In this document: positions 24,993 to 37,105 of the stretch, piece after piece | Layout: the number at the start of each line of letters is the position of its first letter | How positions within the stretch are numbered: the first letter of the stretch is position 1 | Assembly (NCBI GenBank): GCA_011634665.1 | Contig: WAEK01000002.1 | Coordinates: forward strand, 670,501 to 734,500 | Length of the DNA stretch: 64,000 nucleotides | Source: Mortierella sp. BCC40632 | Lineage: Eukaryota; Mortierellomycota; Mortierellomycetes; Mortierellales; Mortierellaceae | Reading direction: 5' to 3' | Notes under the pieces: model-generated | The model's database searches: none | What the model was told of the DNA's origin: nothing | Seen by the model: the letters and a program-made list of their open reading frames with translations, nothing else | Position numbers and translations under genes: made by a program

Positions 24993-25045
<53 letters not shown>

Positions 25046-25278
25046 GGCTTTCACTTGTGCTCACTCTTTTCTTGTTCTCGCTCTCTCCATCTCACTCACA
25101 CACTTCTTTCTCTTCTCTCCCTCTCCTCATTCTTGCACTTCATCTACTCATTCTCACATTCATTCGTTCATTCGTCATTCGGCAACACTCTGCTTCCGAC
25201 AAACCAACGACTTTATTCACAACAGACTCGTAACGACAAAACGGTTACTGCAAACCTTCCCTTCCCAGGCAAACACGC
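24748..25278. promoter_or_regulatory. Bidirectional promoter and CT-rich leader (PRKRIP1-like / RHAMM-like)
   Basis: 531 bases between head-to-head starts. A (TC)n run spans 24996..25040 on the sense strand of the RHAMM-like gene, followed by more CT-rich sequence up to about 25180. This matches the pyrimidine-rich leaders seen before other genes here. Confidence 0.55.
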
Positions 25279-28200
25279 ATGTTCACACGAAGTGAGCGGT
25301 TTGTGGATAAGGTAATGCTGACCTCCAGCCAGTGTATCGAGTCCGTTGTGCACCCACGCCTTGTCCTGCCCCTTGTGGTGACCTGGATTCAACTGTTCCC
25401 GACTTTGAACCAACCTCCTCTTTCCCTTTTCTATCTTCTCAGGTCGAGGTCACACCTGGTCCCAACCACTACGCTGTCAAGAACCAAAACGATGATTCCC
25501 ATAAGCGGTTTGGGTTCCTGAACAAAACGAAGCGTTTTACAGATGCACAAAAATCCAAGTCCTCGTCCTCGCTTGTCTCTGCTTCAGGCTCAGGAACACC
25601 GCCATGTACTGAGTACCAGAATAGAACGCTGTCATCAACCAACACGTCAGACCTACCGCCTCCACCCAATTCGATCTACGAACGCAACTCTCTCTCAGTT
25701 TCCCTACCTTCGCTAGCCATTGGAAGGGACGGGAGTCAATGTACGTCGGAGACGGGTTCAGTCTATTCAAATGGCTCCACCACACCTGAACATGGTGCAA
25801 GGAGGCCGACAGGGAATCGGACAAAGAGCACAGACAAAATAGGACAGGCTTTTATTGCCAACTCGAACAAGACCGAGGAAAGGCTACGGCGTGAGGTAAG
25901 AAATGATGATGTGATGAGTTGGCGTTTATTCAGATTTGGCGTGTTTGAGCTTCATAAGCACACACACACAGACACACAAAACAAAACCAAATTTGTGTTT
26001 GAGAAAGGAGAATCGGAGGAAAGGAGCAGAAAAAAGGAGGGGATCATTAGAGTATGCGTCGGAGGGGGGTAAGAAAAAAAGGATCTCATCCAAGATCAGG
26101 GGAGCGTTGTTAATCTGTTGATGTGAACAGCCCAATCTGGCTCAGTTTCCTGTTTCCATACCTACCGGTGTCGAAATCTCCTGACTGTTGTTATCCTTCC
26201 TAACAGTCAGCCATCCCTCCTCTTTTCTCTCTCTCTCTCTACTTCCCCCTATGAACCTTTTTTGCTCCAAAAAAAAAGCTGGCAGAGCTGACAGAGCGGT
26301 TTGAGAAGCTTCGACAATTACACCAAAGGGATCTGGACGCTGTGAATGAGAAACACAAGAAGGGCGAGCTTCTGTATCAGAGTGCGATAAAGGAGAAGAA
26401 CTCGATCCTGACCCAGCTCACAGCAAAGGAGTCCGAAATTGGTAAGGCAACACCGTCATTGGAAAAAAAAAAAAAAAAAAAAAAAGAACAGGCCACAGGG
26501 GGGAAGGGATCGAAGAAAAAGAAAGAGCGAAAAAGAAAAAAAAAAAAGGAGAGCTCCGTGTCCTGCTCGCGAGATATGTTGTCCATGGTGGTTCCCTATG
26601 TACTAAAGATGTATTCATCCTTTTGATTTCTTCCGTGAACTCCTTGTTGTATTATGCCTTTTTGGCGACCCCGACCCCACACTGATTGACTTGAATGACT
26701 CCTCCATCCTTTAGCTGACCTCAATGCAAAGCACCATGTGCTTAAATCAACTGTAAGTAATCACTTGCTGCATATTATTTGCCATCTGTCATTTGATGGT
26801 CTCTTGAAAAGGAGACAGAGATTGTAGGGGAATGGGGGGGGGGAGGTTTGGTCACGTCAAGGGATGCAGGATGTAAGGCACGGAGATCAATTTTTAGAGT
26901 TGATTCAGAGTTAATGAGGTCGAGTCGCCCAAATATGAGCCTTTTGCCTAGAGCTGAGCTCTGGATGCCCCAAATAGACACGTTAGGCTTATTACTCGTC
27001 CATGCTTAGTCCTGGCTCTCTTTGGCATGCCCTTGCTTTCTCAGTCAAGCTGTAGTCTTGATTCGGACGTTTTGTTCATTATGTGAGCAAATGGCGAGCA
27101 AGGCTTCAGAATGGCAGGGGTGTCGTATTTTTATCGATATTAGGGTATGGGGCGCTTTTGCATAGTGCATGGTCGGCTCACATTGCTTTTGGTATCTCTC
27201 CGCTCTTTTGTACAAAAAAGCTTGAAAAATCAGAGAGGGCGGCAACGGCATCGTCCGAGAAGGTCGCCAAGACGGCTCAACTGCAGAAAAGGATCGACGA
27301 ACTGGAGCGCCTACAAGGCCGAAACAAACAAGCACTCGAAGACCAAGAAGTATCAACAAAAGAGCTTCGTCAAAAGCTAGATCTTGAACGCTTACAGTTG
27401 CAGCAACAGCTTTCTGACCAAAGAGAGTCATTGGAAGCTGAAGCTACACGCATCAGAGAGGTACACCGGTCAGCTATCGAGAAGCTTGAGCTAGAACTAA
27501 AGAAGGCCCAGGATGACGTCGAACATTGGAAGAAACGAGTCGCAGCGCTTGAAAAGCGGATACGTGAGCTCGAGGAAGAGCTCGCAGCGGAACGCAGAAA
27601 GATGGAGGAGCTGAGAAAGACAATGAAGGATGAGATTCAACGACTTCAAGGTCTACTTGATGCAGCCAATAGGCGAATTCAAGAACTGGAGCTTGAACTT
27701 GAAGAAAAGGCGGCAACATCAAGGACAACGATCATTCAGCTCCAAGGAGAAAATGACAAGCTAGAAGCGCGTTTACAAGGAGCCCTCAGCGAACTTAGTG
27801 TATTGACGACAAGACACCAAGCCGCGGAGAGACTTATGGAAGACCAGCGGAAAAGGCATACCGATGCGGTAGACACAATGATCCATCAATATGACGAGCA
27901 AAAAGCACAGCTTCAAAAGGAAAGACAGGAGCACCTTAGGGCAAGACAAGAGCTCGAACAAAAAGTGACAAACTTGATGACTGAGCTGGCTCATAATCAA
28001 GATGAACTACTCAAGGTCAAGGCTGAGAGGACAAGACTACAAGACAAAGAAGACCAAAGCCAGATTGCGATCGAGACGCTATCAAAAGAGATGAGGCGTA
28101 TGGAAGACATGCATCGAACATCGCAGGAGGCCATGAAGCAGCAGCAAGAGTCCTGGATAGCAAAATACGAAGCACTACAAAATGATTCCTTGTCACAGAA

Positions 28201-30484
28201 ACAGTCGTCTGAGGTTGCGCTCACGGACCTGAGAGCTGCGCTCGAAAGTAAATCCGAAGACCATTCACAGGCGTTGAACACGATTAAGGCTGTCCAGGCA
28301 GAGCTACAAGCTATCGAACTCCAGCACAAGGAAGTTGTGTCGATCAACTTGGAGCAACAAAAACAGGCAGAGGAGGCACTTTCAGTGATTGCACACTTGG
28401 AAGAAGAAAAGTCAAATCAAGCGGAAAAAATAGAACGAATAACCGAAGCAAACGAGGAGCTCACTCTGGAGATAAAGAGGATGGAGGCGGATTTACATAC
28501 GAAAGGCGTATCCGTCGCATCATTAGAGTCTAGCATCGAGTCCATTCAAAAGGAGAAGGCCGAAAATGACGCAAAATCGCACAAGCAGATCCAGGAGCTG
28601 GAGATCCAACTCGCGGACAAAAGCAAGGGTTTTGAGACATTACAGGAGAAAGAACGACATTGGGAACAAGAGCGGGATCAATTCCTGGAAGATATGTCCT
28701 CTCAAAGCAGCCAGATTGGTGTATTAGAGAAGAATTTGGAACAATCAACCATCACTCATGAAGCGGAATCGAAGGCAAACGCAGAGCGTATCAAGGAGCT
28801 CGAGAGCCGCTGTCATCGGATGGAAAAGGTGTTCCAAGATCTTTTCAAGGCTTCAGGTGCTGTGATGCCATCTGAAGTTGTCCAGGAAGACCGAGAACTG
28901 TGGCAGGAGCAAGCTGCTACTGTCCTTCAAACATTGATGCACAACCAAGCCATGCATACTGAACTCATGAGGGAAAAAGAAGAATTGGAGCGGGCCTCAC
29001 TCGCAACAACGACCGTCCAGGATCACAATGGTGCGGTAACAGATCTTTCGAGTCTCCAAGATAAGATTAAAGAGCTCGAGGACCTGGTCCGCCAACTCAG
29101 AGCTCAAGTGGAGTTCCTCGAGGCAGAGAATATTGGTAAGGTGGCAATCATTAAGGCTCTCCAAGACGAATATGAGTACCAAGAGAAGCTCATCCGAGAC
29201 CTATCCAAGAATGAAGACGCGTCCAAGGAGGTTGTACGACTAGAGGAGGAGCTCAGGGTGCTTACCAATCACACTCGCGAAATGGATGAGTGGGTCAAGC
29301 AGGTTCAAGAGGATGTATCAAAGTATAAGACAGCGTACGTCAAGGCAGATACTACCCGAGAAGAGACGCTTCTAGACATGGCAAGACTGCATGAGGAGCT
29401 TGCCGAATCTGAGCGTGCACGTGTGGAGATTGAGCATCAACTCCAAGTGGAGGTGAACATGCTGATCAAGAAGCACGATTTGACTGGCGATGAATTGTCA
29501 AGACTCTCGAAGATGTCCATTGATTCAGCGCAGAGCCAGGGACTTAAGCAAAAGGTAACAAGATATGAAACAGTTTTTATCAATTCTCCTTGGTTCATTG
29601 ACCATTTCACTGGCGAGCGCTTGCCTAATCTTTTTTTTTTTTTTTTTGTTTTTTTTTTCTTGGGCACTCGTTGTTATTAGGTCAGACAAATTGCGCAACT
29701 TAAGGAAGAGAATCTGACGCTCAAGAAAAAGAACTTAAGTCTCTCAAACACGCGCGATTCGCTCCGGTTGAAATACCTGCATGTTGAACGGGAGCTTGAA
29801 GCATACAAAGCAGCAGCGACAACAACTACCGGAGCATCAACGCCGTCTCTGTCTGGTAGTTATTTAAATGACGCGAAACGCGGAGCAAATAATTATCCTG
29901 GTCTCTCTGGTGCATCAACGCCGTCAGTAGCAGGAGGAATTGGAACCAGCGGATATTCCGGCTCCTCAAACAACCACAGCCATCAGCCAACGAGTGGCAC
30001 AGATGGCAGTACAGGCCAAGTTTTGAGCACATCAGATCAGCTGAAGCTCGTGAGTGGAAAGCTCCAGTTGCAAGTTGCTGCGAACAGCTCAATGCCACCC
30101 TCAGCGTCATCGTCTTTGGCTTCGTCTCCTCTTGCAGCGACATTTGGATCTTCGGCCACACCAGCCAGGAGGACTACGGGTCCAAGTAATTCGATGAATA
30201 GGCCAAGATCGACCTCGACAACATCTACAGCGTCGACACTGACGACTCGGTCAACAGTATCTTCAACTACGGCTACGGGATCGTCGTATTCATCTTCATC
30301 ATCATCATCTACTGTAGCATCCAACAATTACTCGAGTTCAGGCTTTCTGGCAAAGACTTCAACTGTAAGCAAGGCGGGCTCAAGTGTGAATGTAACAATG
30401 CCAGCAAAGCCCCTGTTAAGATCTAGAGCCGCGCGGACCTATATGGCTGGACAACAGCAGCAACCCCAGCAGACCGCACATTAA
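25279..30484 (+). CDS. RHAMM/HMMR-like coiled-coil protein
   Basis: Candidate microtubule- or spindle-associated coiled-coil protein related to animal HMMR (RHAMM). Exons: 25279..25311, 25443..25895, 26279..26441, 26715..26752, 27221..29554, 29681..30484; 3825 nt, 1274 residues. Exons 1-2 give RSERFVDKVEVTPGPNHYAV and then FGFLNKTKRF, parallel to the HMMR N-terminus (a basic RF, a PGAYDV-type motif and an F..SQRF block). Residues 30-160 are Ser/Thr-rich. From about 165 to 1040 it is a near-continuous coiled coil rich in Glu, Gln, Lys and Leu. The HMMR C-terminal signature follows: GLKQKVRQIAQLKEENLTLK, with LKQK, then a basic block. The tail (about 1040-1274) is Ser/Thr/Gly-rich with low complexity. 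The first ATG was chosen because its 11-codon exon joins in phase. A generic coiled-coil protein is the alternative, but both ends argue against that. Confidence 0.78.
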
Positions 30485-30566
30485 GAATAGAGTCAGTCTA
30501 ATTTAAATATAATTATTGCATGATAACAGCCACCAGACAGAAAGAGCTCAGGTCTATGAGCCAAAG

Positions 30567-30602
<36 letters not shown>

Positions 30603-31370
30603 ATCTTGGAATTTCTTCCGACCAAAAAAAAAAAAAGATCGACGTCAACCCATCAACCGAAAGTTTCGAAGGGAACTCGTTAGAGATCCCTGCTGTTCGG
30701 TCCCCCGATCTTTTCTTTTGGGTGGATCCCAACAAAGATTTCTCTTGATAGTGATGACATCAGCAGACTTTGCAAATTTGTTTCTCTTTCCTCATATCAA
30801 CCTAATCCCTCGCCCAGCGACCCTACTAGGTATCATACAACCTGATCATTTTTTTCTAGGGATAATCTTCATCATTCACAAGTATAAAGGGAAAACAACG
30901 ACTCGTTATTTGGGGTGCGACTCTTGCAAATGTCTAGTCGCAAATGCCCCTGCTCGTGTTGATTGGTTCAACTTCTCCTTGCTGCTACATGCTGTAGGCC
31001 AATAGAGTAAGGTTTGTACAAGATAACTCAACAATACTCTCAGGAACAAAGTTATTTCAATAGTGAGTGGTCATAAGAATGGACATTCATCTTCATTAGA
31101 GTAGGACTTCTCGTTACGATATGGTTGCGGGTGCTTGGGACCAGCATGGGCTGTCTTGCTAATCTTGTCTGTCTGGGTCGCCAAGGGGGGGTTCTTTCTC
31201 GCCTTCTCATCCATTAAAACCGTCTATGCTTGCATTCATGTCAAATCATGCCTAAAGTCCATCCTTGAATTTAGTGATACAAACACTCTGGTTGTCGATT
31301 CGGGTCTACTTGATCACTATCCTCCTTCCCAAAGTCGTTTGATAGGATGCTCTCTTTAGGCATTGCCTCT
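30485..31370. other. Convergent spacer between the RHAMM-like and VAP genes
   Basis: Contains T and A runs back to back at 30568..30603 and a second A run at about 30624-30636. The adjoining T and A runs could form a hairpin in RNA. No recognisable gene. Confidence 0.65.
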
Positions 31371-32753
31371 TTAAAAGAAGAGATATGCAAAGATGAATGA
31401 AACCAAGGCAGCAGCAGCAACAACTGTAATAGGATAGCCCTCTTGCTGAGCCTTCATCTGAACTGCTGTCAACACTGGTGCTGATGACGCTCCAGTTTCG
31501 GGCTTGCGTTGGCGGAGCTATCAAAAGGAATCAAGAAGAGGGGTTAGTTACCTTGCTAGACGCACAAGAACGTTGACTTGCATGGGCAATCTATTTGATA
31601 AAGGCGTTTGAGATAGGATCCTACTGTGACAGCTTCGGTTTGGAGTTTCTCGATCGAACTCTGCAAGGACTGGATCGTATCCTGAGCAGTCTGGAGCTCG
31701 CGCTTCAAAATTTGGGCATCAGACGCAGGAGACACTATTGGTGAATGAGAGTGAGACGTCTGTGTAGTGGTCGTCGTCCCTGATAGTGCTACGGATGCAA
31801 AGGATGTAGTGGGAGAAGGAGGTGCTGGCACGGTGTTGGTTGTGCTTTGAGTGGGAGACACTCGGGAAGAGCTATCCTCATCCTGAGACTCTTGCGAGTC
31901 GATTGGTGGCAAGAAAACACAGCGGATTTTTTTTTCACAGATCTGGTCTCTAGCATCTCTTTCAACAGCGGGCCACTAAGAAATATGGCAAGAAGGCGCT
32001 AGAATTAGTAGTAGTGACGACAGGAGCTGGTCGTCAGACAGACACCCTTCTGCGTTGTGGAACTCCACAAGTCCCGCTTGATAACAGAATGGCCCTTTTC
32101 ATCCAAAGGATCGTCCTCGTGAACACTCGACGGAACAGAACATTGGCACCACGGGATGCTTACCAGGTCAGCCAGAGAGAGGTCTTCACGTTCTGCGGTG
32201 ATGGCTACGCTCTGGACCAAGAACTTGTCCTTGCACCTAAAATCGGCTGGAGGATCTTCCCTCATGGCCTGCATCTGGACTGCACATCCGAACCATTGGG
32301 GACGGACAGCGTAAAGTGAATGGAGTCATGGTTAGCTGGGGTAATGCCTCCACGATGGCTGATCTCTTCCCTTTTGTCTACTGTAGAGACAAATCCGTTT
32401 CATCATCATTATGCTTTTGGATGCTGGGATGAAAGCCTTACTTTGAACCTCCAGTTCCTGGCCTGGTTCCACGCGTCCAGAGTTTGGCCGCACACAGTAC
32501 TGTCTGGGTGCTGTTGTCTTGACCTTGAATGCAATTGGCAGCTGCGTTGGGTTGGAGATGAGCAGTGCTTCCCTGATAGGTTCCGTCAGAGGCCCTACAT
32601 GTTCATTAAAAGGATCATCCGCGTGGTTCGCATCGGGGTCAGTCCATGTGGGTCAGTCCACAGAAGGTGGTAGTGATGCCATTGAACAAAAAGTTCAATG
32701 AAAGACTTACTGCGAAAGGCCAGCTGAGAAGGCGGAGTGAGTTCGATGGACAT
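31371..32753 (-). CDS. SCS2: VAP/Scs2-type ER membrane protein (MSP domain)
   Basis: ER tail-anchored receptor that binds FFAT motifs of lipid-transfer and contact-site proteins. Exons in transcript order: 32753..32711, 32594..32442, 32279..32164, 31975..31625, 31517..31371; 810 nt, 269 residues. The MSP domain (residues 1-125) starts MSIELTPPSQLAF. It contains NPTQLPIAFKVKTTAP then RQYCVRPNSG, the FFAT-binding face. The sheet continues through KDKFLVQSVAI and IRCVFLPP. A Ser/Thr-rich linker (about 130-185) and a heptad-like segment (DAQILKRELQTAQDTI) follow. The C-terminus is one membrane segment, ITVVAAAALVSFIFAYLFF, at the extreme end, as expected for a tail anchor. The gene starts just beside the (TA)n/(TG)n tract at 32781-32893. 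Confidence 0.94.
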
Positions 32754-32772
32754 GGGGATGGGGATAGCTGTG

Positions 32773-32802
32773 AGAGAGAGATATATATATATATATATAT
32801 AG

Positions 32803-32837
<35 letters not shown>

Positions 32838-32850
32838 TATATAATAATAG

Positions 32851-32894
<44 letters not shown>
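32773..32894. repeat. Compound (GA)(TA)(TG) microsatellite upstream of VAP
   Basis: Alternating purine-pyrimidine DNA: AT-repeats from about 32781 with short GA breaks, then (TG)n at about 32855-32893. It begins about 20 bases upstream of the VAP start codon, so it lies in the promoter or leader. Confidence 0.95.
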
Positions 32895-32896
<2 letters not shown>

Positions 32897-32975
32897 TTGT
32901 GATGAGGATGAGGATGAGGATGAGGGTGAGTGAGGATGAGGTGGGGAGAAAACGGGGTCGGACGGATAGATGAGA

Positions 32976-33015
32976 TGTTGCTGCTGCCGTTGCTGCTGTT
33001 GCTGCTGTTGCAGCT

Positions 33016-33048
<33 letters not shown>

Positions 33049-33058
33049 ACTGCTACTG
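32976..33058. repeat. Imperfect (CTG/TTG)n trinucleotide tract
   Basis: About 83 bases of TTG/CTG triplets, ending CTACTGCTACTGG. In one minus-strand frame it would encode Ala-rich and in another Asn/Ser-rich sequence. No exon containing it could be supported. Confidence 0.9.
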
Positions 33059-33867
33059 GGGCTCTTTGTACCAAGCGCAAAAAATAAGATGCAGTCTCTG
33101 AGTGGTGAGGGAGTGACAGTGAGAGTGAGTCTCGTCTGCAGATTTAGATCGGCTCTCGACGCGGCTTCCAATGTTGGCTGCTTCTCGCATTGCTCGCCCA
33201 CGCGCGCACGGCAACCTCAAATGCTCTCGTCACTTACCCACTCACTTACTCACTCACTCTTTTCCTCTTTTCCTCTTTTCCTCTCTCCTCTCGCTCTTTC
33301 TTCCTTTCTTTCCTTCTCATTCAACCTGGCCTCGCAGTTTACTCTACAGATTGGCCTATAAACCTCTATAAACTCAAGGGAGCTTTGGCCCTTTCCCTTC
33401 CACGGTCACCGTCTTCGGCCTTTCACAGATATCCAAGTCAGCAGTAGACTATCTCTTTTGTTAAAAGTGGCAGCGCATTGGGACCTGCTCGCTATTCAGG
33501 ATCCCCGCCTTTGCAGCTTTGGGCAAAAAGCAATTAGGCCTGCTGCAAACAGATCGCAACGCGGGTGCTCGAGCACACACGTGAAGAGCACGAGAGGTCC
33601 AACGTAATCTACACATGCACCTAGGGTAGAGCCACTAGGTGGAACTATGGCAAAAGACACTTTAACACAATGGCAGACCAGCAAGCAGAGAGCAAATTAT
33701 CTCATTGTAATCGGCGGTTTATTAAATGAATGTAGTGCATGGCATGTAGGTATAGCAGTATAGCAAAATACAAAAAGGAAGAAGGGATGACCTCCCTTGC
33801 CAGGAAAAAGAGGGGAACAAAAAAGCACCCCTCAAAGGACTAGGAGAGTACCTTGGTACACACTGGT
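33059..33867. other. Spacer between VAP and the FAD oxidoreductase gene
   Basis: Contains a CT-rich tract on the plus strand at about 33225-33325, followed by two TATAAA-like sites near 33355-33372. That looks like a plus-strand promoter, but I found no plus-strand ORF behind it. The rest is the 3' region of the oxidoreductase gene. Confidence 0.5.
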
Positions 33868-35346
33868 CTAAGGCAAGGGGATCGACTGAGGGAAGTTGAA
33901 CAGGTTGCCTGGGTCCACCTTCTTCTTGATAGTCTTAAGCCGAGGCAAGTTATTGCCATAGTAAGCCACGAGCGAGTTGGGCAAGTCGCGGTCAATGTAG
34001 TTCGAGTACGCAGCAATGGGTCCACTGCTATAGGCATCCAGCATTTCATTGTAAAAGTCGATACTCCACTTCTGGCAGGGTTTGCAAGGAGGCTTGCCAG
34101 GCTTGACGTTGGCATCACCCCACTCCGTAATGAACTCAATGCCGAAGATTGCGTCTCGGTGAACAAATGAACTGTCGCTGTCAGGCTTCTGCAGCTTTCC
34201 TGTCCAGAGATCGACAATCACGTAGGCGGCAGAGATACCTTTAGGAGGATTACTCAGGTACTTATAAATGATTGCACCCTCCTGGTCACTCATCGGCTTG
34301 CGATAGACGAGCGAGCGGCCCTTCGCGTAGTGGGAGTCTCCGGCCTTAGGGTTGGAAAGATCCTTATTACCCATCCAAGCAAATCGGATTGCCGAGTCAA
34401 GCCAAGTTCCTTCGCGGATATCCGATGACTTTGCTGGGCCTGTCTTCTTTAACAGAGGTGCGACAGCCTTGTCAGCATCAGCTCTTGGTCCGAGGTAGTT
34501 CACCTGAACCTGGATATTTCCACCACTGTCAAGATTCATCTCAGCCATCAGATCATTAGGCGCACTCTGGCCCCAATCTGCATATGCCTTCAAAAGGGTC
34601 TTGTATTGAGAAAGAGGAAAGTCGAGTGTCATGGTTGTCACTTTGCTTGGTGCCTTGTAAGCTTGGACCTCAAACTGTGTTACAACACCGTATGATCCGC
34701 CACCAGCACCACGGAGCGCCCAAAACAGATCCTGGTTGGCGTCTTTACTGACACGGAGTAGGTCGCCGTTGGCAGTAACGATGTTCATTGCGACAATATT
34801 GTCAGACAGAAGACCGTACTTGCGAGTAGACATGCCAATGCCTCCGCCAAGCGCATGTCCACCGATTCCGACGGTTGGGCATGTTCCTGCAGCTGTCATA
34901 TACTTGCCATTCTTCCAGAGCATGTCATAGAGACGACCTAGACGGAAGCCAGATCCGACTGTGGCGACGTTGGTCTTTTTGTTGATACTAAACTGCTGGA
35001 ACAGGTTAAGATCCAGGACGAGGACACCATCACGACCACCTTGGCAGTAACCCTCAAATGAGTGACCACCCGATCTGGGCGCGACAGCGACATTATACTG
35101 AGTGGCACACTTAACAGCAGCCTGAACATCAGCCTCCTTGCTGGGATGGAAGATCGCCACAGGCTTGTAGGTGAAGATGTAGTTCTCGCCAAGAGACTCC
35201 GTTGTGTAGTTACTGGACTTAGGGGTGATGAGATAAGAGCCCCCTTTGATTCCTTCGAGACAAGAGACAAGGTTGGCAGGCGCGGCTTGCGCTTGAAGCA
35301 ATGCCATGGAGGCCAGTGCCGAGAGTGAGAGAAGCTTCACCAACAT
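33868..35346 (-). CDS. Secreted FAD-linked oxidoreductase (berberine-bridge-enzyme family)
   Basis: Flavoprotein that likely oxidises a sugar, alcohol or small metabolite; the substrate cannot be told. A single exon encodes 492 residues, the usual size for fungal members. Residues 1-21 form a clear signal peptide ending in AQA. The FAD-binding PCMH domain (about 60-240) has RSGGHSFEGY, with the histidine that carries the 8-alpha flavin bond. It also has GTCPTVGIGGHALGGGIG, with the cysteine that makes the second bond, so bicovalent FAD is expected. The segment LFWALRGAGGGSYGVVTQFE is typical. The C-terminal BBE motif reads YYGNNLPRL..KKKVDPGNLFNF. It is the only intronless long gene in the window. 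A TATA-like box lies at 35497..35504. Confidence 0.95.
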   Translation of the reverse strand: MLVKLLSLSALASMALLQAQAAPANLVSCLEGIKGGSYLITPKSSNYTTESLGENYIFTYKPVAIFHPSKEADVQAAVKCATQYNVAVAPRSGGHSFEGYCQGGRDGVLVLDLNLFQQFSINKKTNVATVGSGFRLGRLYDMLWKNGKYMTAAGTCPTVGIGGHALGGGIGMSTRKYGLLSDNIVAMNIVTANGDLLRVSKDANQDLFWALRGAGGGSYGVVTQFEVQAYKAPSKVTTMTLDFPLSQYKTLLKAYADWGQSAPNDLMAEMNLDSGGNIQVQVNYLGPRADADKAVAPLLKKTGPAKSSDIREGTWLDSAIRFAWMGNKDLSNPKAGDSHYAKGRSLVYRKPMSDQEGAIIYKYLSNPPKGISAAYVIVDLWTGKLQKPDSDSSFVHRDAIFGIEFITEWGDANVKPGKPPCKPCQKWSIDFYNEMLDAYSSGPIAAYSNYIDRDLPNSLVAYYGNNLPRLKTIKKKVDPGNLFNFPQSIPLP

Positions 35347-35496
35347 TGTCGGAAGTAAGAGTATGATGGAGAGCTTGTTGGAGTCTGAAAGTCAAGCAGT
35401 GACCCAAGCAGTGTAAAGGAGAAAGACGGTGGTGACAAGAGAAGGAGGAACCAGGAGGAAGGAGGGATGGAGAGGAGACAACAAGAACGAGCGCTG

Positions 35497-35504
35497 AATT
35501 TATA
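35497..35504 (-). promoter_or_regulatory. TATA box of the FAD oxidoreductase gene
   Basis: Read on the minus strand the site is TATAAATT, about 150 bases upstream of the start codon, with a CT-rich leader (sense strand) between about 35390 and 35480. Confidence 0.5.
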
Positions 35505-37105
35505 CAGCTACAGGTTGACCGAGGAGCACAAATATAGAACACTGAGCGGTGGCATGAATGACCGACGTGACCTGACGGACAATGCGGACTCGCTCCCTCC
35601 CTGCGCATAGGCGGTGCTGCGACAATTGCTCCGTATTATGTCCTATGTTGATTAGTCCCCCCTGCCGCCAGTGCAGCACGCGCAGCTTTGTGTCCAGGCT
35701 AAAGGTGGGCCATAGCAAGAAATAGCATAAAAACATACGGATAATCGCCAAGATGATTGTACTCATCCATGGTATCCAAGCCTTTCTCGGCTACTTACAA
35801 TTGTCTCGATCACATCACTTGAAATACAAAAAATAAACCGTAGCGACAGGTTATTTTCGGCGCCGATGACAGGGCAAGAGAAGCACATTGGCGTAACCTT
35901 TTTCTTTGCTACCACTGTCTTTCTCTCCGCACAAGCCAGTCGTACAATCACTGGACAGAAGGGATCTCGCCCGACGTAAAGAGCGAACGTAAGTGTAAAA
36001 TAGGGTTAAAGAAAGACAAAAATAGCTATTTTTTCTCATCCCTTTTCATCCTGATGGCACTTCAGCTAATCAACAGGTCGGCGTAGCTCTCGACCACCCA
36101 AACTTTTAAGGACTAGACCTCGACATTACTGCATCTTCAACCATCTCTGTATTCCATCCCACACTCTTTTCTTTTTCTTTTTTCTTTTTGTCTCGCTTAT
36201 TCTGCCATGCTGCTACCCGATAGAGCGGTATTTTCGGACCCTGGAAGTGGAGGCGTCCTGTTTGAGTTCACCAATCATAAGTGCCGAGATGGTTGTCCTG
36301 AAAACGGCAGGACAAACTGAAGGAATGCGCCCATTGTGGACTCTGATTTTTGCTGACTGTCTCCTATTCTGACTGTTGTTGCATTGTGAAAACGGCGCCG
36401 ATAGCCCAAATCTTGTAAACTTTAGTGTTGACCGCAATGGTCCTTTCTTGGCTCTCGTGCTCTCTCCTATCCTCTCTTACTGCTGCACGTGGCTTGGGCA
36501 AGAGGACTCTTCGGTCCATTTAGGGCGAAAAGCGGCGACACAGTGTTTCACGAACATGACAAAAAAAAAAAAAAAAAACACACGCCGAAAGTGGAGGAGC
36601 TTAGATCAAGAATGTATGCAGTGTAGAGATGGGTCTTTCACTTTTTTTCACGCACTACCATGCTCCAGATCACCTGGGTCCCAAGAAAAATGTAAAAAAA
36701 GAAAACGAACCTAGCTCTGCGCAGGCATTCTTTCAAGAGATATTTTTAATTTCAACCCATGCTCCCTATTCCACGGGCAGTTGAAAAGATTAAAATAGTG
36801 AGAGGATGGGAGAGGATGGGTGTACAGGGATTGACACTAAATGGAGTCGATTGTAGGTTTGAGGTGATGGCAGAGGAGAGAAGAACATTATGCTAACTCA
36901 CTATTGTCTGGTCCTCTAGAGTGAGTATGGAAGCGAGAAGGGAGAGGGAAGTGAGAGAGAGAAGTGCGATACTACACGTACAACGTACACTAGCATTGGT
37001 CCTCATGCCTTGTTTTCATTGACCCACCATTATCAAGTTTGGAAACACCAACAACTTGTGCATCGGGCTGATGTGCTGAAATGTAGCTGATATGCGAGCC
37101 TGACT

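Noticed and set aside
24996..25040. CT-repeat tracts taken as CRISPR or satellite arrays
   Set aside because: They are simple dinucleotide or pyrimidine tracts upstream of eukaryotic genes, without spacers.
27773..28347. Minus-strand ORFs inside the RHAMM-like coiled-coil exon
   Set aside because: They are shadows of the long plus-strand frame, with no motif of their own.
36376..36714. 112-codon ORF with an A run inside
   Set aside because: The composition changes at the homopolymer, and there is no domain.
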